This document shows positions 1 through 8,800 of a stretch of 13,875 bases of DNA, one piece after another. The stretch lies in the NCBI GenBank assembly GCA_910592205.1, contig CAJVPJ010000971.1, positions 1 through 13,875 of the forward strand, read 5' to 3'. The DNA comes from Paraglomus occultum (taxonomy: Eukaryota; Glomeromycota; Glomeromycetes; Paraglomerales; Paraglomeraceae). A program made the position numbers and the translations under genes. How positions within the stretch are numbered: the first letter of the stretch is position 1; every line of letters begins with the position of its first letter. The notes beneath the pieces are model-generated. The model had not been told where the DNA came from. It worked only from the letters and a program-made list of their open reading frames with translations, and made no database searches.

Positions 1-77
1 ATTTTTGCATTATTCCCTAAATGCACACTTTCACACTTTCGGTCCCAAGGGTGTGCATTTAGGGAGAGTTCACTGTA
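1..77. mobile_element. Terminus of a Tigger/pogo-like DNA transposon (body lies outside the window)
   Basis: Read on the minus strand, this stretch starts with TA and then CAGTGAACTC, a terminus typical of Tc1/mariner-superfamily pogo/Tigger elements, which insert at TA. The end is at base 75 with TA at 76-77. Just inside is a perfect 15-bp inverted repeat, 14-28 (TCCCTAAATGCACAC) against 51-65 (GTGTGCATTTAGGGA). The 22-base loop contains TTGGGACC (minus strand), a subterminal block I recall from Tigger-like ends. No transposase is visible because the element body would lie to the left of base 1. The family is inferred from terminus style only. A short non-autonomous (MITE) derivative is equally possible. 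Confidence 0.55.
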
Positions 78-1768
78 ATTTATTGCAAACAATGTCTATT
101 TGTCAACGACAATATCTGATTTAAATAACCGCGAGCTTGCATGGGAGTACTAGAAGTAGTCAGACCCAAAGCCTGTCTCTGCCGTACGGCGAAAGACAAC
201 AACTACTCCTATTCTTTGGGCTCGCGAATATTAATTAATATAATCATTATTGTTATCGTTGTTTTTGAAACTATTGCCAACGCGAATTATCTCTGTCAGC
301 GCTACTCAAAAATAGATTTCTGCTACTGCTACTAGAATTTTTTCGATTTTCTTTCGCTTCGATTTTGTCTAATATTCTTTGCGGCCATTTTTGATGCCGA
401 TAGAAACTTGCAAGCGTTATTGGACTGAGACCTATTAAGACATTGTACATTTGTGCAGGAGAACGTTTCTCTTTTTCCAAGGTAGCAAATTCAATCTAGA
501 GGGTTTCAGTTTCGGTATTAGTATAGTATTCGGATTTGTAACTTTGTACAGATGCTTGTCCTAGTTAGTTTTACAAAGCGATGAGTTTAACCCTGAAACA
601 AATACAATAATATACTATACATGTCCTAACACAGCGTGTCATTCTCACGAAATACCTTTACTTTGGGCTTCACTTCTCCATTCCGCTTCAGTATGCATTT
701 GATGGTTTTATTTTTTAATATTGAAACATCTCTTTCAAGTTTCGGTACGCTTTAATAAGCAAACACATAGACCACAAAAATCGCAAATAAAAATATATCG
801 AAAATATTGAGTTGCATCTTGTGGTTATTGATTTTGCAGTTGATAAATTGGTTAATCATATTGATTTATAAAGTAAACGTTTTGGCCACGCCGGCTTCAC
901 TTCTTATCCAAATCTCCAGCAACTTCGCCTATTTTTATACATCAAACTTGTCGTTAGCGAACTGTGGCATTGGTTCTTTAGATTTCGTTCTAATCGAGTA
1001 ATGCATATACCAGTATAACAAGTTCATACAGCTATAACAAATAATAACTGCGACTTTATATTTATGGATCTACGTTATAACCATCCCATCCGTGGCATTG
1101 GTCCCATACGTCTTGAACTAATAAGTTATCGGGCGATCACATTGTGTTATTAATACTGTGCTTGTGGTACCACTCTGAAATATATTTACATAGTAATAGG
1201 CGATCTTTGCCCCTGTAAAATTTATCTACTCAGAGATTATTTGCGTAACAACCACAAAAAAATTAAATTGATTTAGGTTTTCCATTTATAACCGAATGGG
1301 TCGTAACGGTAAGAACAAATCGAAAAACAATCAACGTTGTGCCCAGGGGAAATTTACTGTAAATCCGAAGCAATATTTTCAGTTTTGTAATAGGGACAAA
1401 TATAATCTTATTATCGACAGGGGTTAATAATCAGCTACACAGGTGAAACCAAAGCGATCTTTAATTATGAAGAAGTATGTCGTTTATCTCAATAGTATTG
1501 CGAATTAATTTTCAGTGATCAGCGTATAACGGATGTATGGGAGCCAGAGGCTCAAGCTCCGCTTCTCTAATTTCGGATTTTGAATTTTTGCGGTACCGCT
1601 GTGGAGGCCATACATATCATGTCGCTACACCTCTATTATACTCCCTTCGAGCTTGAAGTACTTTTTGTTCGGGCGATAAGATTATTTTTCTCTGAAGCAC
1701 ATATTTTCGCATTTAAAAATATATTTGTGTATAGTAAGTAATTATATGTCTACGTGAGCTATCCATGC
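78..1768. other. AT-rich stretch without a supportable gene
   Basis: About 1.7 kb with only short ORFs (70 codons or fewer) on both strands. None has recognisable domains or splice signals that chain into a longer product. The 64-codon ORF at 807-1001 (+) reads hydrophobic but looks like chance AT-rich translation. There is clustered dyad symmetry at 130-226: CGCGAGC at 130-136 against GCTCGCG at 220-226, and CCCAAAG at 165-171 against CTTTGGG at 214-220. The palindrome GCCGTACGGC lies in the middle at 181-190. A second 10-bp palindrome, GCGGTACCGC, is at 1590-1599. Both palindromes recur further right in the window. I see no RNA gene. Confidence 0.4.
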
Positions 1769-2345
1769 TCAAAGCGTCCACACTTTGTGAGTAATTCTTT
1801 TTTCGGCATCTTCATGTGTCATACCAGATTTAATTAGATTTTTGTATGCTCTAATACGCCAATCTCCAAAAGCTAATGTCGTAATGCCATCGGAAAGGAT
1901 CCATCTTTTTGTATCTAGTGGACTGAGACCGATTTTTGAGGATCGCAATAATCTGATAACATGATCTTTACTTCCTAATCGATGCATTGTTACCATATGC
2001 TCTTTTTGTAATTGTAAACATGAATCGTACATGTCATGCGTAAGATTTTTCTTTACTACTACTTTTTGCACTCCCTTAGCCGCCTATCCGACTTTTTATT
2101 TGCAAGGATATAACTGTATTGCTTCGGGCGGAGAAAGATACCCTTCCACATCGGAATACCGTTGCATTCGTCTTTGAACTTACCTGGTCTGGAATTGACT
2201 CGGGGATTAGACTATTCTCATTGTCTGCTCTAATTTCCGTCTCTGGACTTGGTTCAGGTGCTGGCATTGGATCTCGGCGGTACCGCTGAGAACGGCATGG
2301 ATTTTTTCGATTAAGGTGTGCACGAGCATTTGAGGAGATGAGCAT
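1769..2345 (-). CDS. Small two-exon protein (about 155 aa) with a mobile-element-like C-terminal motif
   Basis: Exon 1 is 2345-2184 and exon 2 is 2074-1769. The 109-nt intron runs from a strong donor (CAG|GTAAGT) to an acceptor ending CTAAG, and the reading frame continues in phase 0 on both sides. The ATG at 2345 directly follows an in-frame TGA, so the start is fixed. Exon 1 (54 aa) is basic and then proline/glutamate-rich and looks disordered. Exon 2 (101 aa) carries LSPLDTKRWI..DGITTLAFGDWRI. From memory, this resembles the C-terminal pattern LSPxDDKRxxxxxGxxTLAxGHxxI found in many uncharacterised, multi-copy animal and fungal proteins tied to large virus-like DNA elements. If so, the usual second D is T and the usual H is D here. 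The function is unknown. It may be a truncated or decayed copy, although the splice junction and frame are intact. The family assignment is recollection, not a search. Confidence 0.45.
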
Positions 2346-2641
2346 TCACGTCACAAGTACGATTTTTCTTATCTTTTCTAACCATGGTAATATCTAATAA
2401 GTTTGTTATATTTTGATTATAAATATTTTGTTCAATTAATTATTTGACATATTGGAAATTATTAATCAGGTATTATGTGTCCCAGCACTACCACAGGTTG
2501 CGCCTTAAGCCGTCTTGCAAATGGTAATTCTTCGGTAAACCTATAATTTTTAACTAATTAGCTCTTAATTCGTTGAAAATTTTTATTAGACTTATCTGCC
2601 GTACGGCCTTCACGTGTGTCCCTGTAACTAATTCAGCAAAA

Positions 2642-2708
2642 TTTTTATTAATCTTATCTTGCTTACCTGCGCTATCGCGCGGCTATTGCAAGCTAACTCG
2701 GTTAAAAT
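2642..2708. repeat. 67-bp direct repeat, copy A
   Basis: This matches 2855-2921 with two substitutions. It contains the hairpin-forming core TGCGCTATCGCGCGGCTA and the flanks CTTGC/GCAAG. The near-identity stands out against the poorly conserved neighbouring units and suggests a recent local duplication or conversion. Confidence 0.85.
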
Positions 2709-2854
2709 TTTTATTAGATTTATGATTTTTAACGATTTAACACCTAATGCGAGGAAATATTTTATTAGACTTATTATGACGAATTACTTGAAATAAAAGC
2801 AAAATTTTACATCTAGTTTTTTTTTACCCCTAATTTTAGTTAATTTGTCGAACT

Positions 2855-2921
2855 TTTTTATTAACCTTATCTTGCTTGCCTGCGCTATCGCGCGGCTATT
2901 GCAAGCTAACTCGGTTAAAAT
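2855..2921. repeat. 67-bp direct repeat, copy B
   Basis: Second copy of 2642-2708, in the same orientation. After the shared GGTTAAAAT the two copies part: copy A continues into TTTTATTAGA and copy B into AAGTCTAATA, the inverse of the array motif. Confidence 0.85.
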
Positions 2922-2980
2922 AAGTCTAATATATACTGTCCTAACTTATACATAAACATACTACTAAGCATAAAGCTAAG

Positions 2981-3230
2981 GAAACCATGAAACTCCTCAT
3001 GCAGCAATGCCCAAAAATTATGGATTGGCCATCTAATAGTCCAGATATTAACCCAATCGAAAATTTATAAAGAACCGTGTAGAAAACAAGTCAACAAACT
3101 GTTAGTAAAAAAAAAAGCAATCACCAAGGAGTCTTTTCGTGAGATAATTTAGAAAGAATGGGATGGAGTCGAAACTGAGACCTTTGTTAAATTGGCTCGT
3201 AGCATGCCCAGAAGATTGGAGGAAATAATT
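2981..3230 (+). pseudogene. Decayed Tc1/mariner-like transposase, C-terminal fragment
   Basis: From the ATG at 3020 the frame reads MDWPSNSPDINPIENL, the hallmark segment around the last catalytic acid of Tc1-type DDE transposases (usual form WPxxSPDLNPIENLW). The conserved W is replaced by a stop (TAA), and a second stop follows four codons later. A frame change is needed to continue into KQVNKLLVKKKAITKESF, after which comes another in-frame TAG. The tail then reads KEWDGVETETFVKLARSMPRR, like the end of Tc1 transposases (helix plus 'MPRR'). Upstream, 2981-3019 can be read as a poor match to the preceding part. The N-terminal DNA-binding domains and most of the catalytic domain are missing. 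It is plainly inactive. Confidence in the family is high because of the motif. The left limit is uncertain. Confidence 0.85.
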
Positions 3231-3376
3231 GTGATAAGATAAACTACTAAATAGTCTTAAGTAAACTTGTTTATCATATCATAGGCAGTATAATTGCAAA
3301 ATTTTGTATATTTTTGACCAGTTTTCGTTGCACAGTTAATAAAAACGTTATTCCAAAACTTTTTTCGCGCACTGTA
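3231..3376 (+). mobile_element. Right end of the Tc1-like relic with terminal inverted repeat
   Basis: Read on the minus strand from 3376, the sequence is TA then CAGTGCGCGAAAAAAGTTTTGG, a typical Tc1-like terminus at a TA target. Base 3374 is the last element base and 3375-3376 is the TA. It lies about 145 bp past the end of the transposase remnant, a normal distance for a Tc1 3' end. I did not find the matching left terminus in the window, so the element is truncated on the left, next to the repeat array. Confidence 0.6.
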
Positions 3377-3377
3377 T

Positions 3378-4437
3378 ATCGAGCAGGATGTAGGATGTGC
3401 AAAGGACGTTAGCGAAACCTGGTGTATCGAAGAAAGCACAAACTATCATTCATGCGTGGTGGTCATACAGTTTAAAAACAATTTGTCATATAATAAATTT
3501 ATGGTTAGCATTTTTGAGAATATATACATTGTGTGGTTTACATTGTCTTTCGTGTTAAATTTGAATCAAGCGCAATCGAAATTCTTGATGGGGCGCACAT
3601 CCGAAGATATTGTATGTGACGATGGACATTGGCAAAGCGAATAACTTTTACTAAATAAACCAGTGTGTTTTGAATACTGGTGTAGTTTGCTGCGGTCAGA
3701 TAGAAGTGCAAATCCAAATATAATAAAAACCGGTGTAAACATTCAACATAACGCGAGACGAAAAATCTATTGTTCAAAAATAAAAAACTCGCTGTTAGAG
3801 AGAACATGCGTAATATGACCTATTCTGTACAACGTATATTCAGCGTTAACAAGTTGATAAAACATCAACTGATTAAAACATGAATTTTCCTTTATTACTG
3901 TATTTGTTATCCATATTGCTTGTTCGGATAATATTAATATTAATAACATTTTACTTATACAACAATGTGATACAAATTCTACCAATTCTCATTCAATGCA
4001 AATGTCTTTAAAAAGAAGTTTCTGTTGGAATTGTTAGTATTAGACAATTGTAAATTGAAAGGAATGTTACCTTTTAAAAGAAAAGACAAATAAAAAATTC
4101 TTATAATCATGAAGATTTTTAATAAAATTTTTATTTATAATGATTATATAGAAAAATACAATTGACAATATAAATATAAAAATGATAAAATATAATAAAT
4201 AATGAAGTTCCTGAACTTGAACTTCAAGACCCTCAATATGAACATTAAGTCTTTGAACTCCTCCTTCAAACTCTAATGATCGAGGTACTATAAATCGGAA
4301 GGGTCGTTCATATTCTCAACCCCATTGTTCAGATCCCCAACAACCCCAAACTTTGTATTTTTTAAATATTTGCATTTTTGAGATTTCGAAGCTCCAATTG
4401 TGCCGGAGCATACCCCCTTCGGGCCGCCTTTTCGAAA
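3378..4437. other. No supportable gene
   Basis: Short overlapping ORFs occur on both strands at 3456-3985, none with recognisable motifs or a preferred frame. 4080-4210 is very A+T-rich (long runs of AT with TAAT/ATAA). On the minus strand 4300-4200 can be read as a short heptad-like stretch (EFEGGVQRLNVHIEGLEVQ). This could be a coiled-coil tail belonging to the ORF at 4438-4956, but it is separated from it by stops and has no clear splice path. Confidence 0.4.
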
Positions 4438-4956
4438 CTATATTAAGCAATGTTCTTCTTTGGTGTAAAAAGTGTGGTGAAATAGAAAGAGATATTTAAC
4501 TCTGAGCTGTAAGCCGAGGCTAAAAATGTCAATTGCAGTTTGAGTCATTTTACAGTGTTTTTTGGTCAGTGAGAAGGATTGCTTGTGGTAATTTGTGTAT
4601 TTGTGAGATTTGTTGTTGGAGACTTGGTATTGTCCTCTTGGTTGCCCGATAAGGGTATCTACATCAGATTCGTTTAAGAAGAAACCAATGGTATTTGTGC
4701 GGTGTATATCTTTGATTGCGATGTGCTTATTTTTGCATAAGATGTAGGTCAGGAAGACTCTGTGACCGACTTCAATTATCATTGTTGGGCATGGATTTCC
4801 AAATCTATCCATTGCCTGTGCGAGTGGAGGCCGAGAACATCGTACTGTTTTGATTCGAATCATGGCAGCATTAACACCAATACCGCAAATCCTACTATGG
4901 TGGTTGTTTGCGTTCTGTTGTTTGCGTTCTAATCGTACTATGGTGATGCGAATCAT
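4438..4956 (-). CDS. Hypothetical 172-aa ORF with a Uma2-like motif
   Basis: This open frame runs from ATG 4956 to a stop at 4438. The ATG is directly preceded by TTTAG, so it could be an internal exon rather than a true start. Residues near 50-65 read RFGNPCPTMIIEVGH. From memory this resembles the (R/G)NPxPTMIVEVG segment in large families of Uma2-like (PD-(D/E)XK nuclease fold) proteins expanded in Glomeromycotina genomes. The residues after it (VFLTYILCKNK..) do not continue that family in an obvious way. The N-terminal 40 residues arise from duplications: MIRITIVR and MIRIKTVR come from a 25-bp repeat (4956-4932 and 4863-4839, 21/25 identical), and a short repeat of GAACGCAAACAAC lies between. 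This may be a fragment or pseudogene. Treat it as hypothetical. Confidence 0.35.
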   Translation of the reverse strand: MIRITIVRLERKQQNANNHHSRICGIGVNAAMIRIKTVRCSRPPLAQAMDRFGNPCPTMIIEVGHRVFLTYILCKNKHIAIKDIHRTNTIGFFLNESDVDTLIGQPRGQYQVSNNKSHKYTNYHKQSFSLTKKHCKMTQTAIDIFSLGLQLRVKYLFLFHHTFYTKEEHCLI

Positions 4957-4963
4957 CTAAAGA

Positions 4964-4981
4964 CCGAACAGTCCGAACAGT
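4964..4981. repeat. Two tandem copies of CCGAACAGT
   Basis: Perfect 9-bp tandem duplication at 4964-4972 and 4973-4981, followed by CCCGG. It sits just upstream of the 4438-4956 (-) ORF. A role is unknown. Confidence 0.7.
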
Positions 4982-5220
4982 CCCGGAAAATTTTTTATTA
5001 ACAATCATATGACATTCACCCAATAAAATGCTCTGAAATCACAATAAGGATTTGTGCGATCTAATTAATATTTTATTCTGAAAAATTACTTGTCCAGATG
5101 CATTAGACTTTAATATTAATGTTGCAGATTGAACAGTATATGCTTATGTACAGTATATAACGTGCAGTTGAATTTCTGTTACAGATGTCTTGTAATCACA
5201 TCACTTCCCCAATCACTTAC
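4982..5220. other. AT-rich spacer, nothing recognised
   Basis: No ORF of note. On the minus strand there are acceptor-like sites (TTTTTCAG near 5080 and GATTTCAG near 5035). They could pair with the donor at 5220, but no coding exon with recognisable content follows. Confidence 0.3.
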
Positions 5221-5377
5221 CTCGCTTTTTAATAAATCGTCACCCAATCTGTCTCCGCTATTTCCAATGTGCCTGCTTCTGTATTGATAAAATCAAGTTC
5301 ACCTCTAATAAATCTGCCTCTCCTATCTCGAGACACTTTTTCGTGTGTGGCTTTTCTTTTTTAGGTGATCGAGGCAT
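5221..5377 (-). pseudogene. Possible broken coding exon
   Basis: An ATG at 5377 opens MPRSPKKEKPHTKKCLE and stops soon after. An overlapping frame of the same strand reads RGRFIRGELDFINTEAGTLE and runs to a stop at 5231-5229. A third frame gives GDRLGDDLLKSE and ends precisely at a consensus donor (GAG|GTAAGT, donor at 5220). Three adjacent, coding-looking pieces in three frames, ending at a good splice donor, suggest an old exon with frameshifts. I do not recognise a family. It could also be chance. It lies downstream of the UFD2 poly(A) signal, on the same strand. Confidence 0.2.
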
Positions 5378-5780
5378 AGTGAAAAACTGTCGCTTTTCAA
5401 AGCCGTAAAACTCAAGCCTTTTTTAGTTGACTAAAAAATCTAAACCATAACTTTTGTTCTGCATCATCTGTTCTATTATTCTATTAGACAATGTGGAGAA
5501 AAACTAATCCGTAATAGTAAGAAAAGTCTTAGAGTTTTGAAAGTTGGATAATTTATTTCGGGCTTTAGATGATCTGCACCATTATGATATTGCTGCTGAT
5601 GTTATTTCGTTGATTACAATGTTCCCATTATGAAGATATAAGTAAACTGAAAAGCTTCTATGCTTCCTGTTCCTTAATTTGCCACCAATAACTGCAAAAT
5701 GGTTAAGAGTCCGGGAGCTGAATTTGTGTGGTCAGTATTAGCACAACTAACGCCTGCATTTCATGGTTTCTACAAATAAC
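5378..5780. other. Intergenic sequence 3' of UFD2
   Basis: About 400 bp with no ORF or RNA gene that I can support. It follows the UFD2 poly(A) signal. Confidence 0.35.
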
Positions 5781-5786
5781 TTTATT
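5781..5786 (-). terminator. Poly(A) signal AATAAA for UFD2
   Basis: AATAAA on the minus strand, 71 nt past the UFD2 stop codon (5859-5857). Spacing and strand fit a eukaryotic cleavage/polyadenylation signal. The cleavage site is not identifiable by eye. Confidence 0.55.
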
Positions 5787-5856
5787 TGTTCATACAATTG
5801 TGGACCTAGTAATTACTTTAACTTAGGCAAATTATAGCCATAACAGCCGAAATTTG

Positions 5857-8800
5857 CTAAATTCTATATGGAGTCACTGGTGGATCCGACGATTTCTTTC
5901 TCTTTTCTGCTTTGAAAGCTTCGATGCGCTCTTTAAGCTCAGTAGCTGCAATAAAAATGCGTTAGTTTTGGATGATTATAATAATTATTATAAAGGTAGA
6001 CGATTTACGTACCCGGTATAACATCTTCGATTTTTAGAGGCTTGCGGTTAAATGGATCCTTAGAATCACTAAGAAGATGCGTAGCGATTGTGCTGCGATC
6101 AACGATCGTTCTGGAAGTCGGTAAAATTACCGGATCTTCCATTATGTCGTACATAACAGGATCTAATGCAGAATAGAGAAAACATTATTACGCGAGATCA
6201 CTTCACAATGTATACTTCAAACTTCAATATAAATGTTACCCAAGAATTCTTCAGGAATTTCACCCAATTCCTCTTCTCCCTCTGCATCTCTCTTAAATGC
6301 TTCTTCAACCTTATTCACAAATATAGAAAACTTTCTGATATTTGTCTCTGATTGAGTCTTTAAATCTCTCATTCTGTTATTTGCTTCAAGAAATATTTCT
6401 CTCGAATAACTTCTTCCATCACGTGATACCGCTTGAATAAATTCCTTGTGATTACATAAATTCAAAAATATATCTATTATCTGCTTCAATAATCCATCTC
6501 GAGAGAAGCGATACTTCTCCGGTTCTTTTACTCTCAATTCGGTACACTTTGGCCCCACCAAGGTAACCAGATTGTAGTCCAACATAGCAGCTAGACGGTC
6601 GACAATCTGAGGTGTTAAGAAGGGCTCGGCTACTTCAGCCGACATGTATTGCAGCATGCCGACAGTTTCATCACCAAGGGTTAAGTACGAAGTCACTTGG
6701 CGTTCTAAGGATTGTAAAAGGGATTCGCGCTCTTGTCGGTATTGCTAGATTGTAAATGAAAGGTGAATATTAAATCAGGTTTTGGGGTTGAGTTTGGTAC
6801 GATACGCCAACAACCGTTGTAAACAATACCTGTGGTTTTGATTTCCATTCTTCTTTGTCCATTTCTGTTTGAATGTTGTAAATTTCTGCAAGTTTTGTCA
6901 AGCTTTCGTCCAACAGAAATGTTGCATCATTCATAAGAAGATTTGCAAATCGAACGAATGAATCCATATTATTCCTACAAACATATTTTCCATTATATAT
7001 TTATATTCATCATCAGGCAAAAGAAAAATTTTCCGGCGGAGATTAGAAAAATTATTTTATATTATAGAATAATTTGTAATTAGAACTCAAATAAGCTTAC
7101 CGAGACTCTTCTTTAAGCTTATCCCTGTGTGTATGATGAACGCGAATGCACTTGAATACTTGTGATATGTTGTATCTGATATTGAACTTATCGTAGAACT
7201 GTGTATGGGCGCCAGTCTGTTCTACCTCTGTAATGATTAAGAAGTCATTTAGAATTAGTCATAACTTAAGTCGAAAACTTGCGTACCAATTTCCGCAACC
7301 CACCAACATAGAATGACATTAAGGCGGTCATCAAATATTCCAAAGACATTTGATATTGATTGAGCTGATTGCCTAAACCGCCATTAGGATATCCTCTGAA
7401 AGGTAATGTGAAATAAAAAAGAATCTAGAGATCAAAGTATTAGAAACACGCGTCGAAAAAATAGATAATAATCATGTCATTATTAATCATTTGTTACCTC
7501 TACTAATCTTGCCTTCAAGTATGGATTTTTTACGTAGGATGATGACTTTAAGAATACAATAATAAAGTCTATTAATTCTCTAGACGAGTTTTGTACTATG
7601 ATGTGAGGAGCATATCTGTGTGAACATAGTAATTGTTAGTGAAGCCATCATACGATCAATAAGTTAACAAGAAACCGAATTTTTTTACTGACTTTGCAAT
7701 AAATAAAAAGTATTCGGTGATGTCTTCAATAAAGTATTCCGGCAACATGACAAATGCTTCAGGTGGATTTTCTGGTAGAGGTAGCCTTGAATAAAATCAC
7801 TTGATAAGAATATGAAAGAAATAAGATAAGTGAACAGAGTTGACTTGGATTGTTTATAAATTTTACCGTATTTGCTCCTTTGGATACTTTCGTTCGGGGT
7901 CAACCATCCTGAGTATCCATGTCATAACCAGATTATAAAATCGTAGCGAATGAGTGAGTAGAGATGGATCCATCAATTGACAATCAAAGGCAAGTTTCTG
8001 CGAAAGCATTTTTTCAAATTCTGTCTGTGTAAAGAAAAAAACAAATTCAACAGAAGGTCAGTAATAGGAATAGTGACAATATAAATTGCTAGAAAGCAAA
8101 ACGTCATGACTTGAGAGATAATACTCTATAAACCAAATCTCACCTCACGGAGTTTTAACAAATTTTCGTTAACCATTGCAAGTGGTGTCTGGCATTTATT
8201 ATAATCAATAACAGACAAGCAGACATGTGACGTAGCAAATAACATTGCTAAGCTACATACCCCAGACCATTGAGGTCGCCCTTCCTTCAATCTTTCAATC
8301 TGCTTTTGAATATCACTAAGATCCTTTATGAAATTGTTATAATTTGCAAATGTACGTAATAGTCCGTAATGATGCATAGCAATGTTCAAAAAAAATATCT
8401 CGGAAATAAAATTAGGTGCTGAGCAAACAGAAGCTAATTAGTTAAGGAGTAAGACGTAATACAAACAATTTACTTAGAATGCAGACATTAATTCACCTTG
8501 GGCGTCTGTGGGGGGGTGTTTATAGTAAGCCTCTGCTTCCTGCTGGGTTGCCTTTATCTTCGTTTCTTGGCTTATATTTATTCTGTTAGACTTACGGAAG
8601 TATTCCGGGTCGATTCTGTCAATCTGAATTTAAAAAGTATATTTGTTACTAAAACGCCCAGTATCCCCTATACCAACTTCATAACGATTACCTTTGAATA
8701 TTCTGCGTCCATGAAAGGTTCAGAGAGCTTAAGTAGTATTGTAACTAAATTTGTCAAAAAGCCGTCCGTTCCCACAGTCGAAGGATCCACCTGGAATAGG

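Larger units (their letters stand above)
2571..2930. repeat. Array of about six diverged repeat units with a 67-bp duplicated core
   Basis: The block CTAAYTCGGTTAAAATTTTTATTAGACTTAT, in varying states of preservation, recurs near 2571, 2634, 2699, 2750 and 2848. A sixth start near 2911 runs into the inverse form ATAAGTCTAAT (2920-2930). Spacing is uneven (roughly 50-100 bp), so this is a degenerate array rather than a clean satellite. The longest match is 2642-2708 against 2855-2921: 67 bp at an offset of 213, with only two differences (2652/2865 and 2665/2878). Its GC-rich core folds: CTTGC..GCAAG encloses GCGC-TATC-GCGC. ATTAGACTTAT at 2585-2595 is the exact inverse of 2920-2930, so the whole block is bounded by short inverted repeats. 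It could be a non-autonomous foldback element or a decayed minisatellite. No ORF crosses it. Confidence 0.7.

Noticed and set aside
2571-2930. CRISPR-like array
   Set aside because: Units are degenerate and unevenly spaced, without unique spacers of constant length. The host is eukaryotic.
3456-3985. Overlapping ORFs on both strands (62-89 codons)
   Set aside because: No domain, no splice continuity and no frame preference. Typical chance ORFs in AT-rich DNA.
4848-4862. tRNA B-box-like GATTCGAATC
   Set aside because: It is only a palindrome. No acceptor stem, A-box or anticodon arm is recognisable around it.
7287-7380. Alternative donor ATTG|gtacgc for UFD2 intron 20
   Set aside because: It has a better-looking donor, but the frame it requires has a TAA at the exon start. 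The donor at 7303 (G|gtgggt) gives ALMSFYVEVEQTGA, which matches the family.
7397-7401. Acceptor TTTCAG|AGGATATC for UFD2 exon 20
   Set aside because: It leaves stops in frame after the preceding GAG|gtaac donor. The CTCTAG acceptor ending at 7425 gives [19 protein letters not shown], in frame and family-like.
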